Of a DNA stretch of 64,000 nt, positions 37,793 to 47,380 are shown in pieces. The stretch's first letter is position 1, and every line of letters starts with the position of its first letter. Where the stretch lies: assembly GCA_964620445.1 (NCBI GenBank), contig CAZUHB010000036.1:4815-68814 (forward strand). The letters run 5' to 3'. Below the pieces are notes generated by a model. It was given only the letters and a program-made list of their open reading frames with translations. It ran no database searches and was not told the DNA's origin. The translations under genes and the position numbers were made by a program. This DNA is from CAZUHB01 sp964620445. GTDB taxonomy: Bacteria; Planctomycetota; B15-G4; CAYZWU01.

Positions 37793-40700
37793 CTATCTCC
37801 GGTACGGAACCAGGAGAGTGTCTATGGCCGGCAACTCGCTCGTCTCGAGATTACCCTCGAACATCGCCTTGAACTGGACGTAAGGTCTCTGTCCCACGTT
37901 CAAGAGACCGATGTCCTCGGGAAGAACCCAATCCGTCGGATTCGTGCCGTCGGCATCGGCGGCCGCCCGGAACCAGAGGGTCAATTTCGTACCAGGCACG
38001 AGCTCGTCCAACGGCGGATCGATGATCGGCGACAGATATTCGGGATCGTCCAGGTTGATCGGCCTGACCCGCAGCAAGGGGCTCTCGATCGTCGACAGCC
38101 TCTTCGCATAATTGAAGATAATGAAGTAGCGCGAGTTGTCGCCCCACTCCCCCGTTCCGGGAAGCATGTCGTCCCAGGCCTTGTTCCACGACCTGTCGTC
38201 ATCGGGCTGGCCTGAGCCATCGACAGGCGGATTCATTTCGTCGTAAGGGTCGCTTGCCGCGTGAATGGACGTTCGGCGCGGAACGGGAGGATCGGTGATC
38301 GTCGTGTTACCACGGCAATAAGCTCTGAACCGCGGCAACTGGGACGACTGGATTCCGGCACAGAAGGTATAACCGTTCGTCAGGGCAACAGCCAAGCCGT
38401 CGTTGTCGTCGGTGCGAATCTCGATCGCCATTCCTCTCGAGGAATCGTAGCCGTAACCAGGATGTTCCGTGGGATTATCGAACTCGGGATAAGAATGATA
38501 GTAGTTGAATTTGGATCCCTGGTTCTTTGGTGCGAAGAGATTGTTCTGATCGATGAAATAGGGACGGCCGTCGGTATACTGCTCGACCGGATCGGAGTTG
38601 AACTTGTCCAGATCGATCGAATCTCCAACCACGATCACCCACTCGTCTCGACGGGAACCATCCTCATCCGCGTCATAGACGTTCGACTTGGAAATCGGCG
38701 GAGTCTCTTCCTTGTAGAGTCCCCAGTCTCCCCTGAACGAATCAAATTTCTCCTTGAGACCTGACGCAGCGTTTTCGGGAATACCTCCCGATTCTCTCGT
38801 ATCGGGATCATCGTGGAGGCCGTCGAGAGTGCTGTCGATTTCCATGTTCGAGAGGCAGACCGCGATCTGCATCTTCTTGATATACGTGTTCGTCACATTC
38901 CCGCCGATAGGTGCCCAGGCGAGACCGACCAGGTCGAGAATCGTTCCCTCGAATGAAGGAACGTCGGGCGATGCATCGCCGCGACGGTAGACCTGATGAA
39001 ACCGGACTCCGTTGCTGGCGTTGATCGGCGTTCCCGCTCCGAAGGGAGTCTTCGAAATCGGATCGGGATAGGACGGCGACGAGGGAGACGGCGGGTTGAA
39101 GTCATCGAATACGTGTTCGATGAACTCCACGGCATGGCCGGACAGGAAGCCGCTCATCCCGAGGTTGATGTCCCCGATGTGCGGTCCGTAGATCTCGTTA
39201 TCGAGATGGGTCCCGTCCTGGTCGTCGTGGTCCTTGAATACGACGCCGGTGATCGGCGGATCGGCCGAGGGATCAGCAGCTGTTTCCGGCAATCCCATGA
39301 ATCGATGAATGATCAAGCCGTGATTGTCAAGGCCCGGATCACCGGAACATGCAAGGTTGATCTGAAAATCGATAGCCGGCGGAAACGCCCCCCGGCCAGG
39401 GGTTCCCTCGTTGATGATGCAGTAGGGATCGGCCTTGTCGAAGAACTGTTCCGGTTGGCCCAGAGGCTGGCCGCCCAGGTCGGTGACACCCAGAACGCCC
39501 TGCGCTTCCAGGTCCTCGATGATTCCCGCCCCCGGAGGCCACGACGAAGGATCACCGAGTGACTCGTAGAAGGCCTCTACCTGCTTCTCCGACGGCACGG
39601 TGCGAAGAACGAAGCGTAGATCGGTGGCGGATTGCCCGAAACCGATGAACTGTTCTCCGCCGAGCAGCCCGAACTGGTCGATATGTACGGGTTCGAAGTA
39701 AATCGTGGACTGGCGGTTTTCCGAGGTCACGTTGCCGAGCCTCATGGCGCTCAGTAGTGGATCGGTGGGAGATCCGATGTCATCGGCCACGTAGAAGCTA
39801 TCGAAGGGGAGGAAGGAATCGATGTCCATCGATTCTGAGAACTGCAAACCCACGCGCCAGTTGGCGCCGATTGGATTGTCCGGATCTTCGCCGGCCGGAT
39901 AGTCGACCGGCACCCAGGCATTGCCGTCCCACTCGGAGAACTTCAAAAAGTAGATCAGTTCCGAATTCTTGTCATCCTCGGGGTCGTCGGGATCCCTGGG
40001 GTGATTGACCGGATCGATTGCGGTCTCGGGCCGCGAGATATCGTTGATCGGTTCGAAGTACTCGACGCGCTGTAAGATGTAGGCGTCTCCCACCTGAGGA
40101 AGACCGTATACGAAACCCGGTTCGTTTTCGTCGATCCAGAGGTGCGTCGCATCGTTGCGCGTCACGCGGACTTTTGCTTCCCACGCTGTTCCCGGCCGTA
40201 GAGTGAGAGTTGTCGCGGCCCACTCGCCGTCGCCGCCATTGGCTGTGATATTGAAATCGACAGCGTTGTCCTCGATCTCCACGTAGCCGCCGCTGAAGAC
40301 CACCCCGGTCAAAGTACCGGATTCGTTCACCTCGCGGACGATTCGGGGAGACGCCAAGTCGGGAAGAAATCCGTTGAAGGTCAGATCTCCGAAACTGACG
40401 AAGTCCAGGTTGCGGTTACCCGGATTGAATCGCACCGGGTTCTGCGGCGCACCGAGTGAGTCGGCGCGCACACCGAGTTCGAGACCCGCAGAGGATTGGA
40501 GCACGTTCGGGTTCGTGCCGATCGAGTAGAACACGATTTGCACAAAGCCGAAGTGGTCAGCGATCGGCATCCCGAATTCATCGAACACAACCGGCGAGGC
40601 TGGAAATCCCACATTCTCATCCACGAGAGGATTGAGAATGACACGGTCACCGAGGAGCGTTACCTGAATCGGCACCGAGCGCCCCAGTTTGTCCACGAGC

Positions 40701-41164
40701 TGAATCGGACTGAGGGCGGTGAGCAGGTTGTCGGCGTCGAGGTGCAGCGAGTCCGGATCGACGGGCTGCGAGAAGTCGACGACGAGCGTCGCGTTTCGAG
40801 GAATGATCTTGGGCTCGAAAGGCTGCGTCGACGTATCGACGAGGTTTAGAGACCAGAGATTTCCAATCTCGTCGTCCGGATAAAGAGTCTTGGGATATCC
40901 GGGGAGGAGGAAACCGGTCACGGGATCGGATTCGATATAGGACGCTGGATTAACGACCTCGTATGCGACAGCCCGGCTATCGAGCAAGGGTCGGCCGAAC
41001 AGGATATCTTGGAGGAAGAAATCACTCTCCCAGCTACCACCGTTCCACGAGAGTCCCGTGTCCTTCTTGTTCGAGCCGCCACCGCCGCTTCCGCAACTGA
41101 GCGCGAGGCCGGCCAGGACAAAAATCGCCACCAGGAACCAGAATCTCTGCTGTTGAGTCGCCAT
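37793..41164 (-). CDS. Giant surface lipoprotein, tandem-duplicate copy A1
   Basis: A 1123-residue lipoprotein with lipobox at Cys24 (LAGLALSC) followed by a short Gly/Ser stretch. It is a clear paralogue of the next gene upstream (41747-45205): about two thirds of residues match over long stretches such as NLWSLNLVDT, LVVDFSQPVDPDSL and FLSGHAVEFIEHVFDD. Unlike B1/B2 it has no long poly-Gly region; Ig-like segments dominate the first 250 residues, followed by a long unassigned body with metal-like acidic loops. It ends with a YVQFKAMFEGNL type module. AAAGGTGG precedes the ATG. No known function. Confidence 0.8.
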   Translation of the reverse strand: MATQQQRFWFLVAIFVLAGLALSCGSGGGGSNKKDTGLSWNGGSWESDFFLQDILFGRPLLDSRAVAYEVVNPASYIESDPVTGFLLPGYPKTLYPDDEIGNLWSLNLVDTSTQPFEPKIIPRNATLVVDFSQPVDPDSLHLDADNLLTALSPIQLVDKLGRSVPIQVTLLGDRVILNPLVDENVGFPASPVVFDEFGMPIADHFGFVQIVFYSIGTNPNVLQSSAGLELGVRADSLGAPQNPVRFNPGNRNLDFVSFGDLTFNGFLPDLASPRIVREVNESGTLTGVVFSGGYVEIEDNAVDFNITANGGDGEWAATTLTLRPGTAWEAKVRVTRNDATHLWIDENEPGFVYGLPQVGDAYILQRVEYFEPINDISRPETAIDPVNHPRDPDDPEDDKNSELIYFLKFSEWDGNAWVPVDYPAGEDPDNPIGANWRVGLQFSESMDIDSFLPFDSFYVADDIGSPTDPLLSAMRLGNVTSENRQSTIYFEPVHIDQFGLLGGEQFIGFGQSATDLRFVLRTVPSEKQVEAFYESLGDPSSWPPGAGIIEDLEAQGVLGVTDLGGQPLGQPEQFFDKADPYCIINEGTPGRGAFPPAIDFQINLACSGDPGLDNHGLIIHRFMGLPETAADPSADPPITGVVFKDHDDQDGTHLDNEIYGPHIGDINLGMSGFLSGHAVEFIEHVFDDFNPPSPSSPSYPDPISKTPFGAGTPINASNGVRFHQVYRRGDASPDVPSFEGTILDLVGLAWAPIGGNVTNTYIKKMQIAVCLSNMEIDSTLDGLHDDPDTRESGGIPENAASGLKEKFDSFRGDWGLYKEETPPISKSNVYDADEDGSRRDEWVIVVGDSIDLDKFNSDPVEQYTDGRPYFIDQNNLFAPKNQGSKFNYYHSYPEFDNPTEHPGYGYDSSRGMAIEIRTDDNDGLAVALTNGYTFCAGIQSSQLPRFRAYCRGNTTITDPPVPRRTSIHAASDPYDEMNPPVDGSGQPDDDRSWNKAWDDMLPGTGEWGDNSRYFIIFNYAKRLSTIESPLLRVRPINLDDPEYLSPIIDPPLDELVPGTKLTLWFRAAADADGTNPTDWVLPEDIGLLNVGQRPYVQFKAMFEGNLETSELPAIDTLLVPYRR

Positions 41165-41746
41165 CGAATTGCCACCTTTCTGATACCAACCTGGCTAGTT
41201 GGGACGCACCCGGCAATGGGGTACAACAAAGCGAATCAATGGTGTAATAGCAATCAAAGTCAGAAGTTATACAACTGTATCAATAGGTTTCGGCGAAAAT
41301 GGCGTTTGGCCTTTAACCCTTTGATAAAAATGTCTTAACTCTCGATCTTTAAAGTCCTCGACGGGCTTTCGAAAAAGCCGTCTCTAAAGTAATATTTTTA
41401 TCCCAAAAAGGGGCAAAAATAAAGCGACTCGCCGCCCGATTTCGAGGAGCTGACCGGGAACTTTGATCCGGATTCAGCTCTCTTTTGCTGCCTGTTGAGT
41501 TCGGCCAACGTTCGAATCCAATTCAATACAGACATAACACACTTATCTATAGTATCTTACGCCTTCATTTATAAAGTCTCGTCGTACGGCTGTCGGCAAA
41601 GAGTTTCGGGGGATTCAAAGTCTTCTGACAACTCGATTTAGTTAAATTTATTTAGCAGCCAAAAGGGAATGGGTGACACAAACCCCGGCGTTCCCGAAGC
41701 ACCGAGCCGATCGAGTTCGATCAAACGAAGGAATCGTGACTGGTCA
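41165..41746. other. 582-base intergenic region between the tandem lipoprotein genes
   Basis: AT-richer than its surroundings, with no credible gene. It must hold the end of the 41747-45205 transcript and a promoter for the 37793-41164 gene. One imperfect hairpin (41360-41369 with 41374-41382, CGAA loop, one bulge) is visible but lacks a T-run on the - strand. A TATAAC hexamer lies before the A1 gene, without a good -35 partner. Confidence 0.5.
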
Positions 41747-44700
41747 TCACGGCTGAATGTATGGGATCACGACGGTGTCGATCATCGGAATCTCGCTCGT
41801 CTGCAGGTTCCCCTCGAAGATCACGTTGAACTGAATGAATGGTCGTGTTCCATCGTTGAGGTCTTCGACCGCACCAGGCTCCACCCATCCGGTGGCGCCA
41901 GCGCCGTTCTCGTCCTGAGCCGCCCTGAACCAGATCTCGAGATTCGTTCCAGGCGCCAATTCCTGCGGAACCGTCACAATGACCGGGGCGAGGAACGCGG
42001 GCGTTGGCAGCCCGATCGACTTTACGCGCAACCAGGGACTCTCGATGAGCGAAAGCCTCTTCGCATAATTGAAGATCATGAAATATCGCGAATTGTCCCC
42101 ATATTCGTAGCATTCCTCGAAAGGATTCGTTTGCGGCGGATTGAGTCCCCAGCTGCCGGTGGGCAACGTTCTCCAGGCGCGATTCCACGACCGTTCCGGG
42201 TCCGGTTCGCCTTGGGCGTCTACCGGTGGATTGATCTCGTCATAGGGATCGGTCACCGCGAAAACCTGCGCCCTGTTCGGTTGATTCTGCGGCGGCGGAA
42301 AAGGATTGTACGGCGGCGGCGGCGGAGGAGGCGGCCACCCCCCGCGCGCGAAAATTCTGAACCGCGGCATCTGGGACGACATGATGCCGGCGCAGAAGGC
42401 GTAACCATTCGAAAGAGCCACGGTGGCGTGTTGCGGATCGGTCCTGATCTCGATCGCCAGCCCGCGTGAAGAGTCGTAAGGAAATCCCGGATTGGGTGAT
42501 GGATTGTCGAAGCCGGGATAGGAGATGTAGTAGTTGAATTTCGATCCCTGGTTCTTGGGCGCGTAGCGATTGCTCTGATCGATGAAATAGGATCTCCCTC
42601 CACCATATGGTTGGGGAGGTGAGGAGTTCAGCTTATTCAGATCGAGCGGATCACCGAGAACGATCACCCATTCATCCCTGACCGAATCGTCTCCGTCCGA
42701 GTCCCAAACATTTGTCTGGTTCTGCTCCAGTGGCGGATCGGTCTCTTTGTAGGGTCCCCAGGTCCCACGGTAAGAATCGAACTTTTGTCGCAGACCCGAA
42801 GTGGGCGAGGCGGGTATTCCCCCCGATTCTATCGTGTTCGGATCATCGTGAACGGGAGAGGGCCACGTCACATCGATCCCCATGGAACTGAGAGCGACCG
42901 CGATCGACATCTCCCTGATGTAGGTGGATGTCACGTTGCCGCCGATCGGCGACCAGGCCAGCCCGACGAGATCGAGGATCGTGCCGCTGAAAATGTCCAC
43001 ATCGGGCGAAGCGTCGCCTCTCCTGTAGACCTGTTGAAAACGGATGCCCTCGGTGCAATTGATCGGCGATCCGGTTCCGAAGGGTGTCTTGGTGATCGGA
43101 TCCGGATAGGACGGCGAAGAGGGCCCGGGATGATTGTGGTCGTCGAAAACATGTTCGATGAACTCGACCGGGTGGCCGCTCAGAAAACCGCTCAGGCTCA
43201 GGTTCACGTCGGAAATGTGCGGGCCATAGATCTCATTGTCGGTGTGCGTCTCGTCGCCGTCGTCGCAGTCCCTGAACACGACACCGGTGATCGGCGGATC
43301 GGCCGTCTGATCTGCGGCGGTCTCCGGAATTCCCATGAACCGCTGAACGATGCTGTCCACCTGATCCAGATCAGAATCTCCCGAACAGGTGAAGAACTCG
43401 ACAAAATCGATTGCCGGGGGAAAGGCGCCTCTGCCGGGGCTGTCCTCGTTGATGATGCAGTAGGGATCGCTCCGGCAAAAAAACTGGGACGGCATTCCGA
43501 GGGGCTGGCCGCCAAGATCTGTGACGCCTTCCACACCTTCCCATTCCAGGTCCTCGACCACATCGAGATTCGGCGGCCAGGTCGTCGGATCGCCGAGAGA
43601 CTCGTAGAACGCCTCGGCGAGTTGAACGGGCGGGATGGCGCGGATCACGAAACGCAGATCGGACGCGATCGAACCGAAGCCAACGAAACGGTCCCCGCCG
43701 AAGGCACCGAACTGGTCGGTGTGAACAGGTTCGAAGTAGATTGTCGTCTGCTTGTTGCTCGATCGGATTCGACCGAGTCTCATCGTGGACAGCAAGGGAT
43801 CGGAGATCGGACCGATATCGTCGGCGACATAAAAGGTATCGAACGGCTTGAACGATGCCACGTCCATCGGTTCGGAGAACTGGATCTCGATCCTCCAGTC
43901 TGCGCCGATCGGATGATCCGGATCGGTGTAGACATCATCGTCCGCGGCGATCGGCTCCCAACCCGTTCCCGTCCACCTGGAAAAGGACAAGAAATTGATC
44001 AGATCGGAATTCTTGTAGTCTTCGGGATCGTTCGGATCGCGCGGGTGCTTCTGCCGGTCTACAGCTGTTTCGGGCCTATGGAAATCATTGATCGGCTCGA
44101 AGTACTCGACGCGCTGCACCACGTACGCGTCTCCGACTTGCGGCCAACCATAGGTCAGGCCGGGATCGTCTCCGGCGATCCACATCGTGGTCTGATCGTT
44201 GTTCAGCACGCGGAGAAGCAACTGATCGGCTTCGCCCGGCCGGACGGTGATGATCGCGGCAGCGTATTCACCGTCTCCATTGTTGGCTGCCGTCTCGAAA
44301 TCCGCATCGGGATCGTCGATCGCTATCGATCCGCCATCGGGCGTGATCCCCCCGATGGTTCCTTCGTCAGAAACGCCGCGAACGATCCGCGGCTGGCTCA
44401 GGTCGGGTAAGAATCCGTTGAACGAGAGCTCTTCGAAACTGACGAAATCAAGGTACCGATTTCCAGTGTTGAAGCCGATCGGCTTCATCGGGGTTCCCAG
44501 ACGATCTGCGCGCGCTCCCAGCTCGAGACCCGCGGCTGATTCGAGAATGCGGTCTCCCGTACCGATCGAATAGACCACGAACCGCATGTTGCCCTGGGGA
44601 TCGGAAATGGGCTCACCCCACTCGTTGAAAATGACGGGCGACGGGCCGAATCCCGCCCGTTCTCCGGTCAGGGGGCTCAAGATGAGCTGGTCCCCGTCGA

Positions 44701-45205
44701 TGGTGACCGCGATCGGAGTGGACCGGCCCTGCCGGTCGACGATCTGGATCGGACTGTCCGCGGTCAAGCAGAGATTGGCGTCGAGCCGAAGCGAGTCGGG
44801 ATCGACAGGCTGTGAAAAATCGACGACCAGAACCGCGTTCCGGGGAACGATCTTGGGAGAAAAGGGCTGGTTGGCGGTATCGACGAGATTCAACGACCAG
44901 AGGTTGCCCATGGAGTCGCCTGGAAAGAGGAGCTTCGGATACCCCGGCAGAAAAGATCCTGTGATCGGATCGATCTCGACGTGCGACACGGGATTGATAA
45001 CACCTGAGACCGTTCCGTCGTTGCCGAAAATAGGCCGACCGAAACGGATGTCCTCGAGGAAGAAATTGCTCTCCCAGCTCCCGCCGTTCCAGGTCAGGGA
45101 GGGATCGTCGCTCTTCCCCCCGCTCCCGCCACCGCACCCATGAAACAGAACGGCCGCCAGGATCAAGACGAATCGGAATCGGATTCCCTGAATTGAGCTG
45201 CACAT
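41747..45205 (-). CDS. Giant surface lipoprotein, tandem-duplicate copy A2
   Basis: A 1152-residue lipoprotein with lipobox at Cys24 (AAVLFHGC) followed by glycines. It is highly similar to the A1 copy along nearly the whole length, e.g. GSWESNFFLEDIRFGRPIF against GSWESDFFLQDILFGRPLL. It contains a Pro-rich insertion near residue 960 (GWPPPPPPPPYNPFPPP) that A1 lacks. The C-terminal module FIQFNVIFEGNL is shared with the other giant lipoproteins. ATG 45205 is chosen because GGAGG lies eight bases upstream; an in-frame extension to 45283 would add a non-signal N-terminus. Function unknown. Confidence 0.8.
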   Translation of the reverse strand: MCSSIQGIRFRFVLILAAVLFHGCGGGSGGKSDDPSLTWNGGSWESNFFLEDIRFGRPIFGNDGTVSGVINPVSHVEIDPITGSFLPGYPKLLFPGDSMGNLWSLNLVDTANQPFSPKIVPRNAVLVVDFSQPVDPDSLRLDANLCLTADSPIQIVDRQGRSTPIAVTIDGDQLILSPLTGERAGFGPSPVIFNEWGEPISDPQGNMRFVVYSIGTGDRILESAAGLELGARADRLGTPMKPIGFNTGNRYLDFVSFEELSFNGFLPDLSQPRIVRGVSDEGTIGGITPDGGSIAIDDPDADFETAANNGDGEYAAAIITVRPGEADQLLLRVLNNDQTTMWIAGDDPGLTYGWPQVGDAYVVQRVEYFEPINDFHRPETAVDRQKHPRDPNDPEDYKNSDLINFLSFSRWTGTGWEPIAADDDVYTDPDHPIGADWRIEIQFSEPMDVASFKPFDTFYVADDIGPISDPLLSTMRLGRIRSSNKQTTIYFEPVHTDQFGAFGGDRFVGFGSIASDLRFVIRAIPPVQLAEAFYESLGDPTTWPPNLDVVEDLEWEGVEGVTDLGGQPLGMPSQFFCRSDPYCIINEDSPGRGAFPPAIDFVEFFTCSGDSDLDQVDSIVQRFMGIPETAADQTADPPITGVVFRDCDDGDETHTDNEIYGPHISDVNLSLSGFLSGHPVEFIEHVFDDHNHPGPSSPSYPDPITKTPFGTGSPINCTEGIRFQQVYRRGDASPDVDIFSGTILDLVGLAWSPIGGNVTSTYIREMSIAVALSSMGIDVTWPSPVHDDPNTIESGGIPASPTSGLRQKFDSYRGTWGPYKETDPPLEQNQTNVWDSDGDDSVRDEWVIVLGDPLDLNKLNSSPPQPYGGGRSYFIDQSNRYAPKNQGSKFNYYISYPGFDNPSPNPGFPYDSSRGLAIEIRTDPQHATVALSNGYAFCAGIMSSQMPRFRIFARGGWPPPPPPPPYNPFPPPQNQPNRAQVFAVTDPYDEINPPVDAQGEPDPERSWNRAWRTLPTGSWGLNPPQTNPFEECYEYGDNSRYFMIFNYAKRLSLIESPWLRVKSIGLPTPAFLAPVIVTVPQELAPGTNLEIWFRAAQDENGAGATGWVEPGAVEDLNDGTRPFIQFNVIFEGNLQTSEIPMIDTVVIPYIQP

Positions 45206-45377
45206 GGGACCACCTCCTCGTGACGAGTTTCCATATCGCTCGCTCCCAATCCTGTCTAGTGGCACCACTCGGGGCGGTGACAACGAGGACCTATCGAGAA
45301 CTCGTCAAAGTGTGTGAAGGAGACGACCTGCGTGAAGACTTCCCAGGCGCGACCCGAAAGCTCTCACAGTGGAAAAC

Positions 45378-46562
45378 TCATGGATACGGTTGCGAGCGGC
45401 TCGTCGGGCCCGCATAGTCTCGCATCGCGTCGAGCAGAGGGCGAAGGGATCTCCCGGCAGAGAGATTGTCGATCGCGGTGTCGACCAGATCGCACTGCGT
45501 CTGGGTCACCAGAAGAGGTCCTTTGGAATCCACGAGCCTGTCGAGACCGAGACGGGCGCTCACAGAGTCGAGCAGCGCACCGATTCCGCTCCCGAGCAAA
45601 GCCGACACCGGTTGTCCCGAGAAGCCGGTTCGGGGCGGGTGGTCCGCACCTCTGGAGAGGTCGCATTTGTTCACCACGTCGAGGACTCTGCTATCGGGAG
45701 AAGTCCGGCCAGCTCCGGTTGACTCGTGGATCGCGTCCCAGGGCACGACCCGGATTTCGAGATCGGCTCCAGACGCAATCCGCTGGGCGGCCATCGCCCC
45801 CTCGAGGTCGAGGGGATCCTCTTCATTCGGGACGTTGCCAGCGGTGTCGATGAGGCGCACGGGAAATCCTTCGAGGATGAGAACGGTTTCCACCGGATCT
45901 CGTGTCGTGCCCCGAAAGGGCGACGTGAGCGCGCGGCTCTCTCCGGCAATCGCATTGAAGAGCGTCGACTTTCCCGCGTTTGGCGGACCTGTGATCGCGA
46001 CGACAGGACGCACCGACAGGTATCGGCCGATAGAGAACGTGCCCCTCAATCGGGCAAGATCGTCGATCAGATCGGCGCAATCATTCTCCTCCCGGTTCTC
46101 GATCCCATCGATGAGACGTAGAAATCCATCTCTCAGCGATCCACCAAGTAATTCCGCGAGGCAAAGCGCCTGTGCGGGGCCCTCGGCTGAAAGCAGCGCC
46201 TCAGTGAGCTCGTACTCGAGAGTTCCCGCAGCGATCAACCGGCTCCAGGGGACATGGCGCGCACCGAGAGACACAAAAAGCGAGACGATCGCCCGGGCAA
46301 CGGCCGCACCGCTGTGACAGCAGATCTCGAAGCTCTCGTCAGGATGCCCCGATCTGGGAATGACGAGGACCTCGTCGATCGGATCGTCTCCGCTCCAGAT
46401 CATGCCGTAAGCGGCGCGATCGACAGGCGGCAGCCGCCGGCCTCCGGGTCTCCTGAATGTTCGCCTCACGATGCGGGCCGCGCCCCGTCCCGCAAGTCGA
46501 ATGACCGCGATTCCCGATGGGGCTTTGGGTGTGAGCGTAGAGCAGTAAGGGATCGATTCCAT
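45378..46562 (-). CDS. mnmE: MnmE-like tRNA modification GTPase lacking the C-terminal cysteine tail
   Basis: A 394-residue protein, while MnmE is normally about 450. The N-terminal folate-binding domain (IAVIRLAGRGAARIV) and the inserted G domain are recognisable: GPPNAGKST (G1), FRGTTRDP (G2), DTAG (G3), NKCD (G4). The C-terminal helix starts but the final Cys-containing tail (normally xCIGK), which is needed for MnmE function in U34 modification, is missing; the protein ends ...PTSRSQPYP. Either it is a degenerate MnmE or a related GTPase. It begins one base after the coaX stop, so the two are coupled. Confidence 0.82.
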   Translation of the reverse strand: MESIPYCSTLTPKAPSGIAVIRLAGRGAARIVRRTFRRPGGRRLPPVDRAAYGMIWSGDDPIDEVLVIPRSGHPDESFEICCHSGAAVARAIVSLFVSLGARHVPWSRLIAAGTLEYELTEALLSAEGPAQALCLAELLGGSLRDGFLRLIDGIENREENDCADLIDDLARLRGTFSIGRYLSVRPVVAITGPPNAGKSTLFNAIAGESRALTSPFRGTTRDPVETVLILEGFPVRLIDTAGNVPNEEDPLDLEGAMAAQRIASGADLEIRVVPWDAIHESTGAGRTSPDSRVLDVVNKCDLSRGADHPPRTGFSGQPVSALLGSGIGALLDSVSARLGLDRLVDSKGPLLVTQTQCDLVDTAIDNLSAGRSLRPLLDAMRDYAGPTSRSQPYP

Positions 46563-46563
46563 A

Positions 46564-47346
46564 TCACCGGGCCAAAGACGCCTCGAAGGCGAGTGAAATC
46601 CCGCGCAGGAGGAGGTCGGGATCGATCGCGTCCACTCGAGCCGAACGCGGCGCGATCAGACGGGCCTCACCGCCCGTGGCTACCGTGTGGAACGGTTCCG
46701 GTTCCGATCCGGTTCTGGACCGATCATGTTCGGCGCGGAGGCCGCCGATCATGTGATCGACGAGACCGGCGTACCCGTTGAGAAGCCCCGAGACGATCGC
46801 CTCCTCCGTGTCCCTGCCGATGAAACGGGGCGCCCCCTCGCGCCTTTCACGCTCGTCGAGCGCCACCCGCGGCAGCTGGTGGCACTGCGCTTCGAGGGCG
46901 CGAGCGCCGAGCCCCGGCCCGGGTAGAATTGCGCCTCCCCGAAAAGCGCCTTCTCCATCGACCAGATTGAAGGTGAGCGCCGTACCAAAATCGATAACGA
47001 TCGCGGGAAGACCATGGAGAACACCGGCCGCGTACGATTCGAGCAATCGATCGTGACCGGTCGTCTCCGGCCGGCGGCAGCGGTTGGTTATGGGTAAGGG
47101 GAGGTCCCTGCCGATCAATCGCAAGGGGTTTGGCAAGATTCCTTTTACCGCCTCGAGGAGGGGTGCGTTCACCGAGGCGACCGCAACCGGCAGCGTTCCA
47201 CCCCCCATCCGTTCCAGGGCGGCGCCGAGGCCTTCGATCGCGGCCCCGTCATCGGCCCGGATCGCATACCGTTCGACGCAGGTGTGCCGGTCGAGGAGCG
47301 CGGTGGAAAGGGTAGAATTGCCGCAGTTGATCGCTACGAGCCGCAT
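46564..47346 (-). CDS. coaX: Type III pantothenate kinase
   Basis: A 260-residue kinase of the ASKHA fold that phosphorylates pantothenate, the first step of CoA synthesis. Motifs are INCGNS at the N-terminus, TTGHDRLL (substrate Asp), IDFGTALTFN and GGAILPGPGLGARAL. In most members the first motif is DxGNT; here Asp is replaced by Asn (residue 7). The other active-site aspartates are present. The start has GGAAGGAG just upstream. The gene is one base before mnmE and follows the PDZ-protein gene in the obgE block; coaD lies 32 kb away. Confidence 0.9.
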   Translation of the reverse strand: MRLVAINCGNSTLSTALLDRHTCVERYAIRADDGAAIEGLGAALERMGGGTLPVAVASVNAPLLEAVKGILPNPLRLIGRDLPLPITNRCRRPETTGHDRLLESYAAGVLHGLPAIVIDFGTALTFNLVDGEGAFRGGAILPGPGLGARALEAQCHQLPRVALDERERREGAPRFIGRDTEEAIVSGLLNGYAGLVDHMIGGLRAEHDRSRTGSEPEPFHTVATGGEARLIAPRSARVDAIDPDLLLRGISLAFEASLAR

Positions 47347-47380
47347 GGCTCCTTCCCATCATCGGGATCAATCGTCTGGA

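Noticed and set aside
41360..41382. Hairpin between the two tandem lipoprotein genes as a terminator
   Set aside because: The stem has a bulge and there is no T-run on the transcribed strand; not convincing.
42785..44410. 541-codon + strand open frame opposite the A2 lipoprotein
   Set aside because: Antisense shadow of a strongly coding region with conserved paralogue on the other strand.
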